The notes beneath the pieces are model-generated. The model saw only the letters and a program-made list of their open reading frames with translations, was not told the DNA's origin and searched no databases. From Amorphoplanes friuliensis DSM 7358 (GTDB lineage: Bacteria > Actinomycetota > Actinomycetes > Mycobacteriales > Micromonosporaceae), in NCBI RefSeq assembly GCF_000494755.1, contig NC_022657.1, forward strand, positions 5,804,001 to 5,868,000: a stretch of DNA of 64,000 nucleotides. Reading direction: 5' to 3'. Shown here piece after piece: positions 30,890 through 39,202 of the stretch. Each line of letters begins with the position of its first letter. The stretch's first letter is position 1. Both the position numbers and the translations under genes were made by a program.

Positions 30890-32968
30890 TCAGGCAGCCT
30901 TCCCGATCGGTGTGTTGCCCGCGGCCAGGGCGTCGAGCGGCATCACGTCCGCTTCGAGTGCGGCGGCGAGGCGACGGGCCAGACCCAGCCGGATCGGCCC
31001 CGACTCACAATCGACCACCACCGCGGCCACGCCGGCCAGGGCCGGCGCGACCAGTGCCGGATCGGGCCCGCTGGTAGCCCGCCCGTCGGTGACGACGATC
31101 AGCAGCGGGCGACGGCGAGGATCCCGCCGCCGCTCGATCGCGATGGTCGCGGCCGCGGCCCGCAGCCCGGCGGCGAGGGGGGTACGCCCACCGGTCCGCA
31201 GACTCGCGAGCCGCAGCACCCCCACCTCGTGACTGGACGTGGGCGGCAGCACCTGCTCCGCCGTCCGGCCCCGGAAAGTGATCATCCCGACGCGGTCCCG
31301 CCGCTGATAGGCGTCGCGCAGCAACGAGAGCACAGCCGTCTTCACGACGGTCATCCGCTTGCGCGCCGCCATCGAACCGGAGGCGTCGACGACAAAAAGC
31401 ACCAGGTTGGCCTCACGCCCGACGTGCACGGCCTCCCGCAGATCCCGCGGCTGCACCACCTGCGCGCCCGCCGTCAGCGCCCCACGGTGAATGGCGGCGC
31501 GGAGGGTCGCGGGGAGGTGAGGTGCTCCGGCGAGCTTGCCGCGCGGAATGCGGGAGCCGACCACACGGCCCCGCCGGGCGAAAGCCGGTGACCGACGACC
31601 GGCGTGACCGCCCTCGCCACGGGCGGCGATCCGCAGAGCCCGCGGGCGGTAGGCGGCACCGGCCTGGACCGCCGCGGCACCCCCGGACGCTTGCCCCTCT
31701 TTCGGGGTGCCGTCACTCGATCGGGAGTCGTCGCCACGCTCGGAGGCGTTACTGCTGTCCGGGCTGCTGCTGCCGTCCGGGCCGTTGCCGCTGTCCGGGC
31801 CGCTGCTGTCCGGGCCGCTGCTGTTCGGGCCTCCGCTGCTTTGCGGGCGGTTGCTGCTGTCCGGGGTCCCGTTGCTGTCGGGGCCACCGCCGGAGTCGGG
31901 GCCGTTGTCGTCCGGGCCGCCCGACGGCGGCTGCGGGTCGTCGTCCGGATCGTCGTCCATGCCGGCCTGGTCGAGGGCTTCTTCGAGGCGCTCCTCGTCC
32001 GTACCGGGCGGGTCGAGCGGGTCCTTGCGGCGCCGGTGCGGCAGAGCCAGGCGGGCCGCGTCACGGATGTCGTCGGCGGTGACCCGGTCGCGTCCGTGCC
32101 AGGCCGCCAGTGCCACCGCACAGCGGGCGACCACGATGTCCGCGCGCATCCCGTCGACCCCGTAGGCCAGGCAGACCCGGGCGATGCGGTCCAGCTCGGT
32201 GTCGGGCAGCAGCACCGACGGCACCGCCTCACGAGCCGCCAGGATCCGCGCAGCCAGCGCGGTCTCGTCAGCCGCGAACCGCGCCGCAAAAGCATCCGGC
32301 CCCGCCTCGTACGCCAGCCGCCGCCGCACCACCTCGGCCCGCAACTTGGCATCCCGCGGCGCCGACACGGTGACAACGAGGCCGAACCGGTCGACGAGCT
32401 GCGGCCGAGGCTCACCCTCTTCGGGGTTCATCGTCCCCACCAGCAGGAACCGCGCCGCATGCTTGACCGACACACCGTCCCGCTCGACGTGGGCACGCCC
32501 CATGGCGGCCGCGTCCAGCAGCAGGTCCACCAGGTGATCCGGCAGCAGATTGACCTCGTCGACATACAGCGCACCCCGGTGCGCGGCGGCGAGCAGACCC
32601 GGCTCGTAAGCCTTCACCCCGTCGGCCAGCGCCCGCTGAATGTCCAGCGTCCCGACCACCCGATCCTCGGTGGCCCCGACCGGCAACTCGACCAGCGTCG
32701 CCGGCCGATGCCCGTGCGGCGCCCCCGGCTCGTGCGGCCCATCAGGACACCCCGGGTCGGGCGCGGCAGGATCACAGGCGAACCGGCACCCCCGCACCAC
32801 ATCAACCTCGGGAAGCAACGAAGCCAGCGCCCGGACCACGGTCGACTTCGCCGTGCCCTTCTCCCCACGCACGAGCACCCCGCCGACAGCGGGCGAAACA
32901 GCAGTCAACAACAGCGCAAGCCGCAAATCGTCAAGTCCGACGACAGCAGAGAACGGGTACGGCGTCAC
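30890..32968 (-). CDS. Magnesium/cobalt chelatase fusion (ChlI-type AAA+ plus ChlD-type VWA)
   Basis: The 692-residue protein has an N-terminal AAA+ ATPase (residues 1 to about 330; Walker A RGEKGTAKST, Walker B LYVDEVNLLPDH), a Ser/Gly/Asp/Pro-rich linker (about 345-450), and a C-terminal von Willebrand A domain (about 510-690) with the MIDAS motif VDASGSMAARKRM. Such ChlI-ChlD fusions act with CobN-type large subunits in cobalt insertion for cobalamin, which fits the neighbours cobO and cobB; no cobN is in the window. I chose GTG 32968, six bases after AAAGGA and giving MTPYPFSAVVG; longer starts would run into the riboswitch. The linker is encoded by degenerate short repeats. Confidence 0.9.
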   Translation of the reverse strand: MTPYPFSAVVGLDDLRLALLLTAVSPAVGGVLVRGEKGTAKSTVVRALASLLPEVDVVRGCRFACDPAAPDPGCPDGPHEPGAPHGHRPATLVELPVGATEDRVVGTLDIQRALADGVKAYEPGLLAAAHRGALYVDEVNLLPDHLVDLLLDAAAMGRAHVERDGVSVKHAARFLLVGTMNPEEGEPRPQLVDRFGLVVTVSAPRDAKLRAEVVRRRLAYEAGPDAFAARFAADETALAARILAAREAVPSVLLPDTELDRIARVCLAYGVDGMRADIVVARCAVALAAWHGRDRVTADDIRDAARLALPHRRRKDPLDPPGTDEERLEEALDQAGMDDDPDDDPQPPSGGPDDNGPDSGGGPDSNGTPDSSNRPQSSGGPNSSGPDSSGPDSGNGPDGSSSPDSSNASERGDDSRSSDGTPKEGQASGGAAAVQAGAAYRPRALRIAARGEGGHAGRRSPAFARRGRVVGSRIPRGKLAGAPHLPATLRAAIHRGALTAGAQVVQPRDLREAVHVGREANLVLFVVDASGSMAARKRMTVVKTAVLSLLRDAYQRRDRVGMITFRGRTAEQVLPPTSSHEVGVLRLASLRTGGRTPLAAGLRAAAATIAIERRRDPRRRPLLIVVTDGRATSGPDPALVAPALAGVAAVVVDCESGPIRLGLARRLAAALEADVMPLDALAAGNTPIGKAA
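31750..31920. repeat. Degenerate short repeats in the chelatase linker
   Basis: Imperfect copies of CTGCTGTCCGGGC-like units encode, on the minus strand, SSGPDSSGPDS-type residues between the AAA+ and VWA domains. They look like a disordered spacer that can change in length. Confidence 0.6.
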
Positions 32969-33009
32969 GCCCGGTCCTTTCCGCGGGTCCGCGCCCACGT
33001 GCAGAAGGT

Positions 33010-33108
33010 GCGAGCGGCCGGAGTCTCCTGACTTCCAGGGGCGTGAACCCCCGGTCACAGTGGCGGGACCGTCCCGGTCTCCCACCGGGTTCCTCCACTG
33101 CCGCTCGC
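33010..33108 (-). ncRNA. Cobalamin riboswitch
   Basis: On the minus strand the hallmark elements appear in order: GGAACCCGGTGGGAGACCGG, then CCCGCCACTGTGACCGG, then the B12 box AAGTCAGGAGAC. An 8-bp closing stem GCGAGCGG/CCGCTCGC (33101-33108 with 33010-33017) bounds the element. It is compact, about 100 nt, like the short actinobacterial form. It ends about 40 bases before the chelatase start, so bound cobalamin should lower expression of the chelatase-cobO-cobB operon. Confidence 0.9.
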
Positions 33109-33113
33109 GAGCC

Positions 33114-33142
33114 ACTCTTTCTCACCCCCACCACCCCGTCAA
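33114..33142 (-). promoter_or_regulatory. Probable promoter of the riboswitch-cob operon
   Basis: TTGACG (complement of 33137-33142) and AAGAGT (complement of 33114-33119) are 17 bases apart and would start transcription a few bases before the closing stem of the riboswitch. The -35 lies partly in the loop of a 9-bp inverted repeat, CACCCCCAC/GTGGGGGTG (33123-33131 and 33144-33152). Confidence 0.55.
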
Positions 33143-33152
33143 CGTGGGGGTG

Positions 33153-33556
33153 GGGATACTCACGACTTCGGCCGGCCGCTACTGATGACGATCAAAATCT
33201 TGAAGGTCATGTCGTAGGTCCGTGCCGGGTACAGACCGTCGCTCCCGCCGTTTGCCGGCTCCGTGCTCCCAGACCAGCCCCGAACCCCGGCCGCTCGCTC
33301 GCCCGGGTCCGCCATCAGCGCAGAGCAACCGGGCCCGACAGACCCAGCCGACGTTCGCGGCTGCCGCCCAGCGGCCGGCATCAGCCCTGTCTGCCGATGC
33401 CACCCGCTCAGAAAGACCCGACCGGTCAGCAACCAACCGGCGCCGCGGACCGGTCGAGGGTGAGGCAAGGCGGTCGCACGGACCAACCGCGCCCGCAAGC
33501 GAGGCCTGGCAGGCGGGCGCGCAGCGGTGGTTGGGCGGCCAGGCAGTGGTCGTGGG
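33153..33556. other. Intergenic region without recognised feature
   Basis: About 400 bases separate the cob-operon promoter from the FGGY kinase stop. Open frames exist on both strands (for example 33160-33498 minus, 33222-33683 plus) but are Arg/Pro-rich, lack family resemblance and have no good binding sites. I see no RNA gene, repeat or terminator with confidence. Confidence 0.5.
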
Positions 33557-35128
33557 TCAGGTGGGGTTGGGGACGGCTTTTTCGGTGCCGGGGAGGGGTT
33601 CGGGGGCGATCTTGTCGAGTTCGGTGAGGACGTCGGTGACGGCGAGGGCTGAGCGTTCGACCAGGGGGCGGAGGCGGCGGTAGAGGGCGGCGTCCGACTC
33701 GTCCGGGCGGGTGTGGTCGTTGATGCCGATCATGGCTGCGGCCTGGTCCAGGTCCGGGAGTTCGCCGAGGGCGTGGCGGGCGAGGAGGCAGGCGCCCAGG
33801 GCTGTGCCTTCCGGGGTTTCGGCGACGGCTACGGGGAGGTCGAGGGCTGAGGCGAGGATGCCGACCCAGAGTTCCGAGGCCACCGCGCCGCCGGTGGCGC
33901 GGACCTCGGTCATGGCGATGCCCTCGTCGGCGAAGGTGTCGCGGACCAGGGCCAGTTGCTGGCAGACGCCTTCGACGGCGGCTCGGACGAGGTGGGCGCG
34001 GCCGTGTTCGCGGCGGAGGCCCAGGTAGGCGCCGCGCATGCCGCCGCGCCACCAGGGGGCTCGTTCGCCGAGGAGGTACGGGAGGCAGAGGAGGCCTTCG
34101 CTGCCGGCGGCGATCTCGGCGGCTTCGACGAGGAGGGCGGCGTCGCGGACGTCGGCGTCCTCGCCCTCGGCGGCCGGGCGGTCGAAGCTGCCGGCGAAGG
34201 TCTCCCCGGCCCAGCGGACCACCGACCCGGCGTTGTTGATCGCGCCGCCGACGACCCAGTGTTCCTCGGTGAGGGCGTAGCAGAACAAGCGGCCGGCATT
34301 GTCCGCGGTGGGGCCGTTGACGATCGTGCGCAGGGCGCCGCTGGTGCCGAGGGAGACAGCCGCGACGCCCGCGGGGGTGGCGCCGACGCCGAGGTTGGCG
34401 AGGGGGCCGTCGGCCGCGCCGATGATCAGGGGGATTTCCGGGGGCAGGCCGGCGGCGGAGGCCACCTCGGGGCGCAGGCGCAGCCGGTGGGTGGTCGGGA
34501 CGACCTCGGCGAGCTGGTTCTCGCGGACGCCGGTCAGTGACAGGGCCTCGGGGTCCCAGTGGCGTTCGTGGATGTCGTACATGCCGGTGCCGGAGGCCAG
34601 GGACAGGTCGAGGAGGAAACCCTCGGCGGCGAGTCCGGCCAGGACCACTTCCTTGACGCCGCCCCAGCGCGGGGTGTCGCGCACCTTCGCCGGGTCGTTC
34701 GCGTTCCACCAGGTCAGCTTGGCGAGGGGTGACATCGGGTGGACCGGGGTGCCCGTCCTGGCCTGGAGGCCTTTGGCACGACCGGCGGCGTTGATCTCGT
34801 CGGCCTGGCCGGAGGCGCGGTTGTCGGCCCAGGTGATCAGGGGGCCGAGCGGGGCGCCGTTCGCGTCCATCGGGGCGAGGCCGTGCAGGAAGGCGCTCAG
34901 GCCGATGGCGATGACCCGGTCGCCCTGTGCGGCGGACTCCTTGGCCACCGTGACGAGGGCTTCGATCGCCGCGTCGCGGAGCTTGTCCGGGTCGAGTTCG
35001 GCCTGGCCCGGCCCGGGGACCGAGAGGGGATAGTGCACGCTCGTCATGGCCCGGACCTCACCGGCGGGGCCGGCGGCGATCGCTTTTGTCGCGGTGGTTC
35101 CGGTGTCGATGCCGATGACGACGTCCAT
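33557..35128 (-). CDS. FGGY-family carbohydrate kinase, gluconokinase-like
   Basis: The 523-residue protein is a sugar kinase with the two-lobed ASKHA fold: phosphate-1 motif VIGIDTGTTATKAIA at residues 4-18 and ALSTSGALR-type adenosine region (VSLGTSGALRTIV at about residue 260). FGGY enzymes phosphorylate gluconate, glycerol, xylulose and similar sugars; the sequence looks closest to the gluconate kinases of Gram-positive bacteria, but substrate assignment is tentative. ATG 35128 follows GGGAGGG at an ideal distance. It is a single-gene unit; no transporter or regulator of sugar use is next to it. Confidence 0.85.
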   Translation of the reverse strand: MDVVIGIDTGTTATKAIAAGPAGEVRAMTSVHYPLSVPGPGQAELDPDKLRDAAIEALVTVAKESAAQGDRVIAIGLSAFLHGLAPMDANGAPLGPLITWADNRASGQADEINAAGRAKGLQARTGTPVHPMSPLAKLTWWNANDPAKVRDTPRWGGVKEVVLAGLAAEGFLLDLSLASGTGMYDIHERHWDPEALSLTGVRENQLAEVVPTTHRLRLRPEVASAAGLPPEIPLIIGAADGPLANLGVGATPAGVAAVSLGTSGALRTIVNGPTADNAGRLFCYALTEEHWVVGGAINNAGSVVRWAGETFAGSFDRPAAEGEDADVRDAALLVEAAEIAAGSEGLLCLPYLLGERAPWWRGGMRGAYLGLRREHGRAHLVRAAVEGVCQQLALVRDTFADEGIAMTEVRATGGAVASELWVGILASALDLPVAVAETPEGTALGACLLARHALGELPDLDQAAAMIGINDHTRPDESDAALYRRLRPLVERSALAVTDVLTELDKIAPEPLPGTEKAVPNPT

Positions 35129-35177
35129 GCAGACCCTCCCTGGTCGATGACGGCCGGTGGGCCACTGGAGAATCACC

Positions 35178-36488
35178 CTAACCGCGCAACGGCACCAGCA
35201 CCGGGCGCGCACCCGCCCGGGTCACTTCGACCTCGCGGGCAGCGTCCGGCAGCAGCGCCGCGTCACCCGTGACCGGCAGCCAGCCACCGGCCCGGGTCCG
35301 GTAACGCAGAGTCGCGTTGCCGGCCGCGACCACCACACCTTGCCTGTCGGGAAGCCGCACCTGCAGGGTCAGGGCCGCGCCGGGATCGGTGAAGCCGTTC
35401 AGGACCGCGTCGGGGGTCTCCAGCTGCAGGAAGACGCGGCTGCGGCCGTCGGGTGCCGTCAGCGTCTGCACGACGAAGCGGCGGCGGTCGGCGGTCGCGC
35501 CCCGGATGAGCCAGGTGTCGACTGCGGGGGTGATCCAGTAGCCGTACGTGTCCGCGTACCCCTCGCGGGTGGAGAGGTCCCACGGGCCGAGACCGTCACG
35601 GTCGAGGTCCGCGTCGGCGGGCCAGGCGCGGTCGCGGCCCGGCAGCCGGCGGTCGAGGCGTTCGGAGCCGGACCACCCGGAGCCCGGACGCCCGCCGCCG
35701 GCCGCCTCGATCAGCGCGGACTGGTTGGCCAGGCCGACGGCGAGGCTGCCGGCGCCGTCGCGGCGGCCGGCGCGGACGGCGATCTGGACCGAGGTGTTCT
35801 GCTTGCCGGCCGTAGCGAAGAAGACGCCGTCGTGGGCCCGGAAGTCCGGTGCGGTGAAGGTACGCCTGATCCGGCCGCCGGCGTCGTAGGTGAGGCTCGG
35901 GGAGTACCGGGCGTCGCGGCCGTCGTCGAGGATCATCACGACGTCGCGGTCGGGGCCGAGCAGGGCGACCGCGGAGTTCGACGCCAGGGTGAGCATCTGT
36001 TCGAGGGAGATGACCACCGGGCCGGCCGGTGTCTGCTCGACGAAGCCGATCATGCCGTAGTCGATCTGCCCGATCGGCGACGCGACCTCCTCCCGCACCC
36101 GCTGCGCGACGACCGCGGCGCGGCTGTCGTGCGGGGCTGTCCCGGCCCAGACGACCTTCGGCTCGCCGACCAGGCGCTTGCTGCCGACGTGGTCACGCCA
36201 GGCCGCACGGACGCTGTCCAGATAGGCGGTGTCCTCCCGCAGGTCACCCCGCGTCGGACCGTCCAGCAGCGGTGAGGCCACCGGTGCCCGCCGGTCGCCG
36301 TGGTCCCTGGACAGGCCCACACCCGCGGCCGATCCGGCGACGACCGTGGCGAGTCCGGCGCCGAGCACCGCGCGGCGGCGGACGACACGGCGGTGCCCGC
36401 CGGCGCGGACCCGCTCGAGCAGGTCGGGCGGCGAGGACAGGTCGCCGGTGGCGCGTTCCAGTGCCGTACGGATGTCGGTGTCGGTCAT
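35178..36488 (-). CDS. Membrane-anchored protein coupled to an ECF sigma factor
   Basis: The 436-residue protein begins with a short cytoplasmic part (residues 1 to about 35, MTDTDIRTALERATGDLSSPP...), a single membrane segment (about 40-60, AVLGAGLATVVAGSAAGVGL), and a large extracytoplasmic domain of about 370 residues with no recognised fold. The layout is that of a sigma-factor partner or anti-sigma protein, but the short cytoplasmic part lacks the HxxxCxxC of zinc anti-sigma domains. It starts in the stop of the sigma gene (ATGA, 36485-36488). The role as regulator of that sigma factor is an inference. Confidence 0.75.
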   Translation of the reverse strand: MTDTDIRTALERATGDLSSPPDLLERVRAGGHRRVVRRRAVLGAGLATVVAGSAAGVGLSRDHGDRRAPVASPLLDGPTRGDLREDTAYLDSVRAAWRDHVGSKRLVGEPKVVWAGTAPHDSRAAVVAQRVREEVASPIGQIDYGMIGFVEQTPAGPVVISLEQMLTLASNSAVALLGPDRDVVMILDDGRDARYSPSLTYDAGGRIRRTFTAPDFRAHDGVFFATAGKQNTSVQIAVRAGRRDGAGSLAVGLANQSALIEAAGGGRPGSGWSGSERLDRRLPGRDRAWPADADLDRDGLGPWDLSTREGYADTYGYWITPAVDTWLIRGATADRRRFVVQTLTAPDGRSRVFLQLETPDAVLNGFTDPGAALTLQVRLPDRQGVVVAAGNATLRYRTRAGGWLPVTGDAALLPDAAREVEVTRAGARPVLVPLRG

Positions 36489-36982
36489 CGCGCTCCCCCT
36501 TCGGTCGTGGCGGTGACGGGGGCGAGGACTGTGCGCAGGCGTTCGAGGCCGCGTGAGGCGTTGCTCTTCACGTTGCCCTCGGAACAGTCGAGCGCCCGGG
36601 CGACCTCCGCGATCGGCAGGTCGTCCAGGTAGCGCAGGATCACGGCGGCCCGTTGCCGCGGTGGCAGGGTGCGCAGCGCCTCGACAACCGCGTCGCGGAC
36701 GACGATGTGCTCGCTGTGGTCCGGTTCGGCGACGTCGTGGTGGGCCAGCGGCGCCTCGGGGCGCCGGCCGCGGCTGCGCCACCGGTTGGTGGACCGGTTG
36801 ACCAGCGCGCGCCGGGCGTACGCCTCGGGGGCGCCCTGGATGCGCCGCCACTTCACGTACATCTGCTCGAGGACTTCCTGCACGAGGTCCTCGGCGGTGT
36901 GCCGGTCACCGGTGAGCAGGTAGGCGACGCGGAGCAGCCCGGTGCTGCGACTTCGTACGAAGTCGTCGAATCCGTCGCGCAT
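36485..36982 (-). CDS. ECF sigma factor, SigE family
   Basis: The 165-residue protein shows sigma region 2 (LLRVAYLLTGDRHTAEDLVQEVLEQMYVKW at about residues 17-46) and region 4 (LPPRQRAAVILRYLDDLPIAEVARALDCSEGNVKSNASRGL). It belongs to the actinobacterial SigE-like ECF group of about 160-175 residues. I chose ATG 36982, preceded by GGGAGAGGGCGGGG. Its last codons overlap the start of the membrane-anchored partner gene. No target promoter motif could be recognised. Confidence 0.92.
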   Translation of the reverse strand: MRDGFDDFVRSRSTGLLRVAYLLTGDRHTAEDLVQEVLEQMYVKWRRIQGAPEAYARRALVNRSTNRWRSRGRRPEAPLAHHDVAEPDHSEHIVVRDAVVEALRTLPPRQRAAVILRYLDDLPIAEVARALDCSEGNVKSNASRGLERLRTVLAPVTATTEGGAR

Positions 36983-37038
36983 CCCCGCCCTCTCCCCGCC
37001 CGTCAATGTGCCTGACACCGGCGGACGGGGAAAGGTTG

Positions 37039-37560
37039 CTACCGGGCGAGTTCTTTCGCGTACGCGTCCCGGAGCGTCTCCCAGCCGTGGCTCATGGCGT
37101 CGCGGCCGCGGATGACGCCGACCGGGTGGCCGTCGAGGAGGCGGGTGAGCACCGCGGCGCAGAGGTGCCATCCGGCGGCGAACATCGGGACCTCGTCGCG
37201 GTGCTCGAAGACGTGCCGCAGCGTGAGCCGGGTGCCTTCGGGGATCGGTTCCAGCTCCCAGCGCAGCAGGTCGTCACCCCAGGTGTATTCGAGGACCTCG
37301 GGGGCGTCGGCACGGCGTACGGTGGCGGGCAGGTCTGTCCGATCAGGACCGTCGACCATCGCCAGGGTCGTGTCGCCGGTGACCGACAGGTCGCGCGCCG
37401 CGGCAAAAGGCGCCCACTGGTCGAGGCGTCCGGGATCGGTCAGGGCGGCCCAGACCTTGGCCGGCGGGTGCCGCAGATCGCGGACGAAGATCAGGGCCCA
37501 CCGAGCGCCGTCGGGCTCGACGGTCGCGTCGCGGGCCGGGCCGGACTCGAGGTCGCTCAT
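37039..37560 (-). CDS. SRPBCC/AHSA1-domain protein
   Basis: The 173-residue protein has an AHSA1-type START-like fold: FVRDLRHPPAKVWAALTDPGRLDQWAPF (about residues 25-52), a central LEYTWGDDLLRWEL and TRLTLRHVFEH. Proteins of this type bind hydrophobic ligands. It begins in the stop of the ArsR gene (37557-37560, ATGA). The ArsR-AHSA1 pair is common in actinobacteria; the regulator probably controls this gene together with itself. Confidence 0.9.
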   Translation of the reverse strand: MSDLESGPARDATVEPDGARWALIFVRDLRHPPAKVWAALTDPGRLDQWAPFAAARDLSVTGDTTLAMVDGPDRTDLPATVRRADAPEVLEYTWGDDLLRWELEPIPEGTRLTLRHVFEHRDEVPMFAAGWHLCAAVLTRLLDGHPVGVIRGRDAMSHGWETLRDAYAKELAR

Positions 37561-37862
37561 GATTCCTCCAGGTGGCGTTCCAGGGCGTCGAGGTGCCTGT
37601 TCCACAGACGCCGGTACGGCGCGAGCCACGCGTCGAGGGCCCGGAACTGCTCCGGTTCGAGGGAGTAGATCCGCTGCTGCGCGGAGGTGCGGCTGGACAC
37701 GAACCCGGCCTCCCGCAGCACTTTCAGGTGTTTGGAGACGGCGGGCTGGCTCATGGCGAGCGTCTCGACGAGCCGGCTGACGCTGCTGTCGGCGAGGCGG
37801 AGCTCGTCGAGGATGCGGCGGCGGGTCGGCTCGGCGAGCACGGCGATGGCGTCGACAGGCAC
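37557..37862 (-). CDS. ArsR-family transcriptional regulator
   Basis: The 101-residue protein is a winged helix-turn-helix: AIAVLAEPTRRRILDELRLAD, then MSQPAVSKHLKVLREAGFVSS (about residues 37-57). No metal-binding ELCVCDL motif is present, so it is probably not a metal sensor. A perfect 14-bp palindrome lies 19 bases upstream of its start. It is coupled to the SRPBCC gene downstream and divergent from the glycosyltransferase. Confidence 0.92.
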   Translation of the reverse strand: MPVDAIAVLAEPTRRRILDELRLADSSVSRLVETLAMSQPAVSKHLKVLREAGFVSSRTSAQQRIYSLEPEQFRALDAWLAPYRRLWNRHLDALERHLEES

Positions 37863-37880
37863 CCACTGACCATGCCACCG

Positions 37881-37894
37881 CGGTTATATAACCG
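37881..37894. promoter_or_regulatory. Palindromic operator, probably for ArsR
   Basis: CGGTTATATAACCG is a perfect 14-bp palindrome and AT-rich against its surroundings. It lies in the 58-bp divergent gap between arsR and the glycosyltransferase gene. A TATGAT -10 element at 37909-37914 lies six bases before the glycosyltransferase ATG, so that message is probably leaderless and could also be repressed. Confidence 0.7.
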
Positions 37895-37920
37895 TCAAGG
37901 CATGTAGCTATGATCATCGC

Positions 37921-39171
37921 ATGCGGGTGCTGATCGTGACGTCCGGCTCGACGGGCGACGTGGCGCCCTACACCGGGCTCGGCGCCCGGCTGCGCGAGGC
38001 CGGGCACGAGGTCACCCTGGCCACCCACGAACCGTTCCGGGACACCGTGGAGCTGCCGTTCGTGCCGCTGCCCGGCGACCTGCGCGAGATCCTGCCGCAG
38101 GCCCGGGGCCAGGACGGCTCCGGTTCCGGCACCGGACCGCGGGCGCTGCTGCGGCTGATGCGCATCGCCCGCCCGCTGGTCGCCGAACTGGGCGACGGCA
38201 TCGTGCGCGCCGTCGAGCAGACCCGGCCCGACGCGATGCTGCTGTCCACGGTGGTCGCCCCGCTGGGCTACCAGGTCGCCGAGGCCGCCGGCATCCCGTG
38301 GGCCGGGGTGTTCCTGCAACCGGTCTTCCCGACCGGCGACTTCGGGCCGGTGCTGATCGGCGGGCGACCGCTCGGCCGGCTCGGCAACCGGCTCACCGGG
38401 CGCTTCCTGGAGTCGGCGGCGCACCCGCTCTACGCCCGCCCGGTCCGCGATCTGCGCCGCCGGCTCGGGCTGCCGCAGCGCGGCATGGCGGCGCTGCAAC
38501 GCGCACAACAGCACCGGTGGCCCACGTTCCACGGCTTCAGCCCGACGGTCGTGCCGCGTCCGGCCGACTGGCCCGCCTCGCAGGAGGTGGTCGGCTACTG
38601 GTGGCCGGAGCGACCGTCGGGCTGGACGCCACCCCGCGAGGTGGAAGCCTTCCTGGCCGCCGGCCCGGCACCGGTGTTCATCGGCTTCGGCAGCATGGCG
38701 GCGGGACGCGGCGAGCGCCTCGCGGCGCCGGTGCTGGAAGCGGTGACCAAGGCCGGTGTCCGCGCGATCGTGCAGGCCGGCTGGTCGGGGCTGACGGTGG
38801 CGGGCGGCCCGGACGTGCTCAGCGTGGGCCCGATGCCGCACGACTGGCTCTTCCCGCGGATGGCGGCCGTGGTGCACCACTCCGGCGCGGGCACCACCGC
38901 GGCCGGGCTGCGGGCGGGAGTGCCGGCGGTGCCCGTCCCGGTGCTGGCGGATCAGCCGTTCTGGGCGCGGCGCCTGCGGGAGCTCGGGGTCGCGCCTGCG
39001 GGCGTACCGTTGCCGCGGCTGACGGCGGACCGCCTGGCCGGTGCCCTCCGCGCGGCGACGACGGACCCGCGGCACGCGGCCCGGGCGCAGGAGGTCGCGG
39101 CGGCGCTCAGGACCGAGGACGGCGCCGCCCGAATTATCGCCTGGCTGAAAACACAGCAGCCGTCCTCCTGA
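37921..39171 (+). CDS. Glycosyltransferase family 1 (UGT/MGT-like)
   Basis: The 416-residue protein has the GT-B fold of MGT-type enzymes. The N-terminal start is RVLIVTSGSTGDVAPYTGLGARLREAGHEVTLATHE, and the donor-binding C-terminal motif is VHHSGAGTTAAGLRAGVP with PVLADQPFWARRL (about residues 318-350). It transfers a sugar from a nucleotide sugar to a small lipophilic acceptor such as a macrolide, sterol or carotenoid; the acceptor is unknown. It lies alone, divergent from the ArsR-SRPBCC pair. Its stop codon is inside the bidirectional terminator. Confidence 0.9.
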   Translation: MRVLIVTSGSTGDVAPYTGLGARLREAGHEVTLATHEPFRDTVELPFVPLPGDLREILPQARGQDGSGSGTGPRALLRLMRIARPLVAELGDGIVRAVEQTRPDAMLLSTVVAPLGYQVAEAAGIPWAGVFLQPVFPTGDFGPVLIGGRPLGRLGNRLTGRFLESAAHPLYARPVRDLRRRLGLPQRGMAALQRAQQHRWPTFHGFSPTVVPRPADWPASQEVVGYWWPERPSGWTPPREVEAFLAAGPAPVFIGFGSMAAGRGERLAAPVLEAVTKAGVRAIVQAGWSGLTVAGGPDVLSVGPMPHDWLFPRMAAVVHHSGAGTTAAGLRAGVPAVPVPVLADQPFWARRLRELGVAPAGVPLPRLTADRLAGALRAATTDPRHAARAQEVAAALRTEDGAARIIAWLKTQQPSS

Positions 39172-39188
39172 ATCAGGAGGACGGCTGC
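39156..39188. terminator. Bidirectional terminator, 16-bp perfect arms
   Basis: GCAGCCGTCCTCCTGA (39156-39171) and its exact reverse complement (39173-39188) flank a single A. The left arm includes the glycosyltransferase stop codon. It separates the convergent glycosyltransferase and citrate synthase genes; read leftward it is followed by a T-containing stretch (TGTTTTCAG), read rightward by CGGCGGAAAAC. Confidence 0.8.
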
Positions 39189-39202
39189 CGGCGGAAAACC
39201 GA

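Noticed and set aside
28895..33108. Complete cobalamin pathway locus
   Set aside because: Only the chelatase fusion, cobO, cobB and a separated CobE/CbiG-like gene are present; ring-methylation and cobN genes are absent from the window.
33160..33683. Short open frames on both strands between the riboswitch promoter and the FGGY kinase
   Set aside because: They are Arg/Pro-rich, have poor starts and no resemblance to known families.
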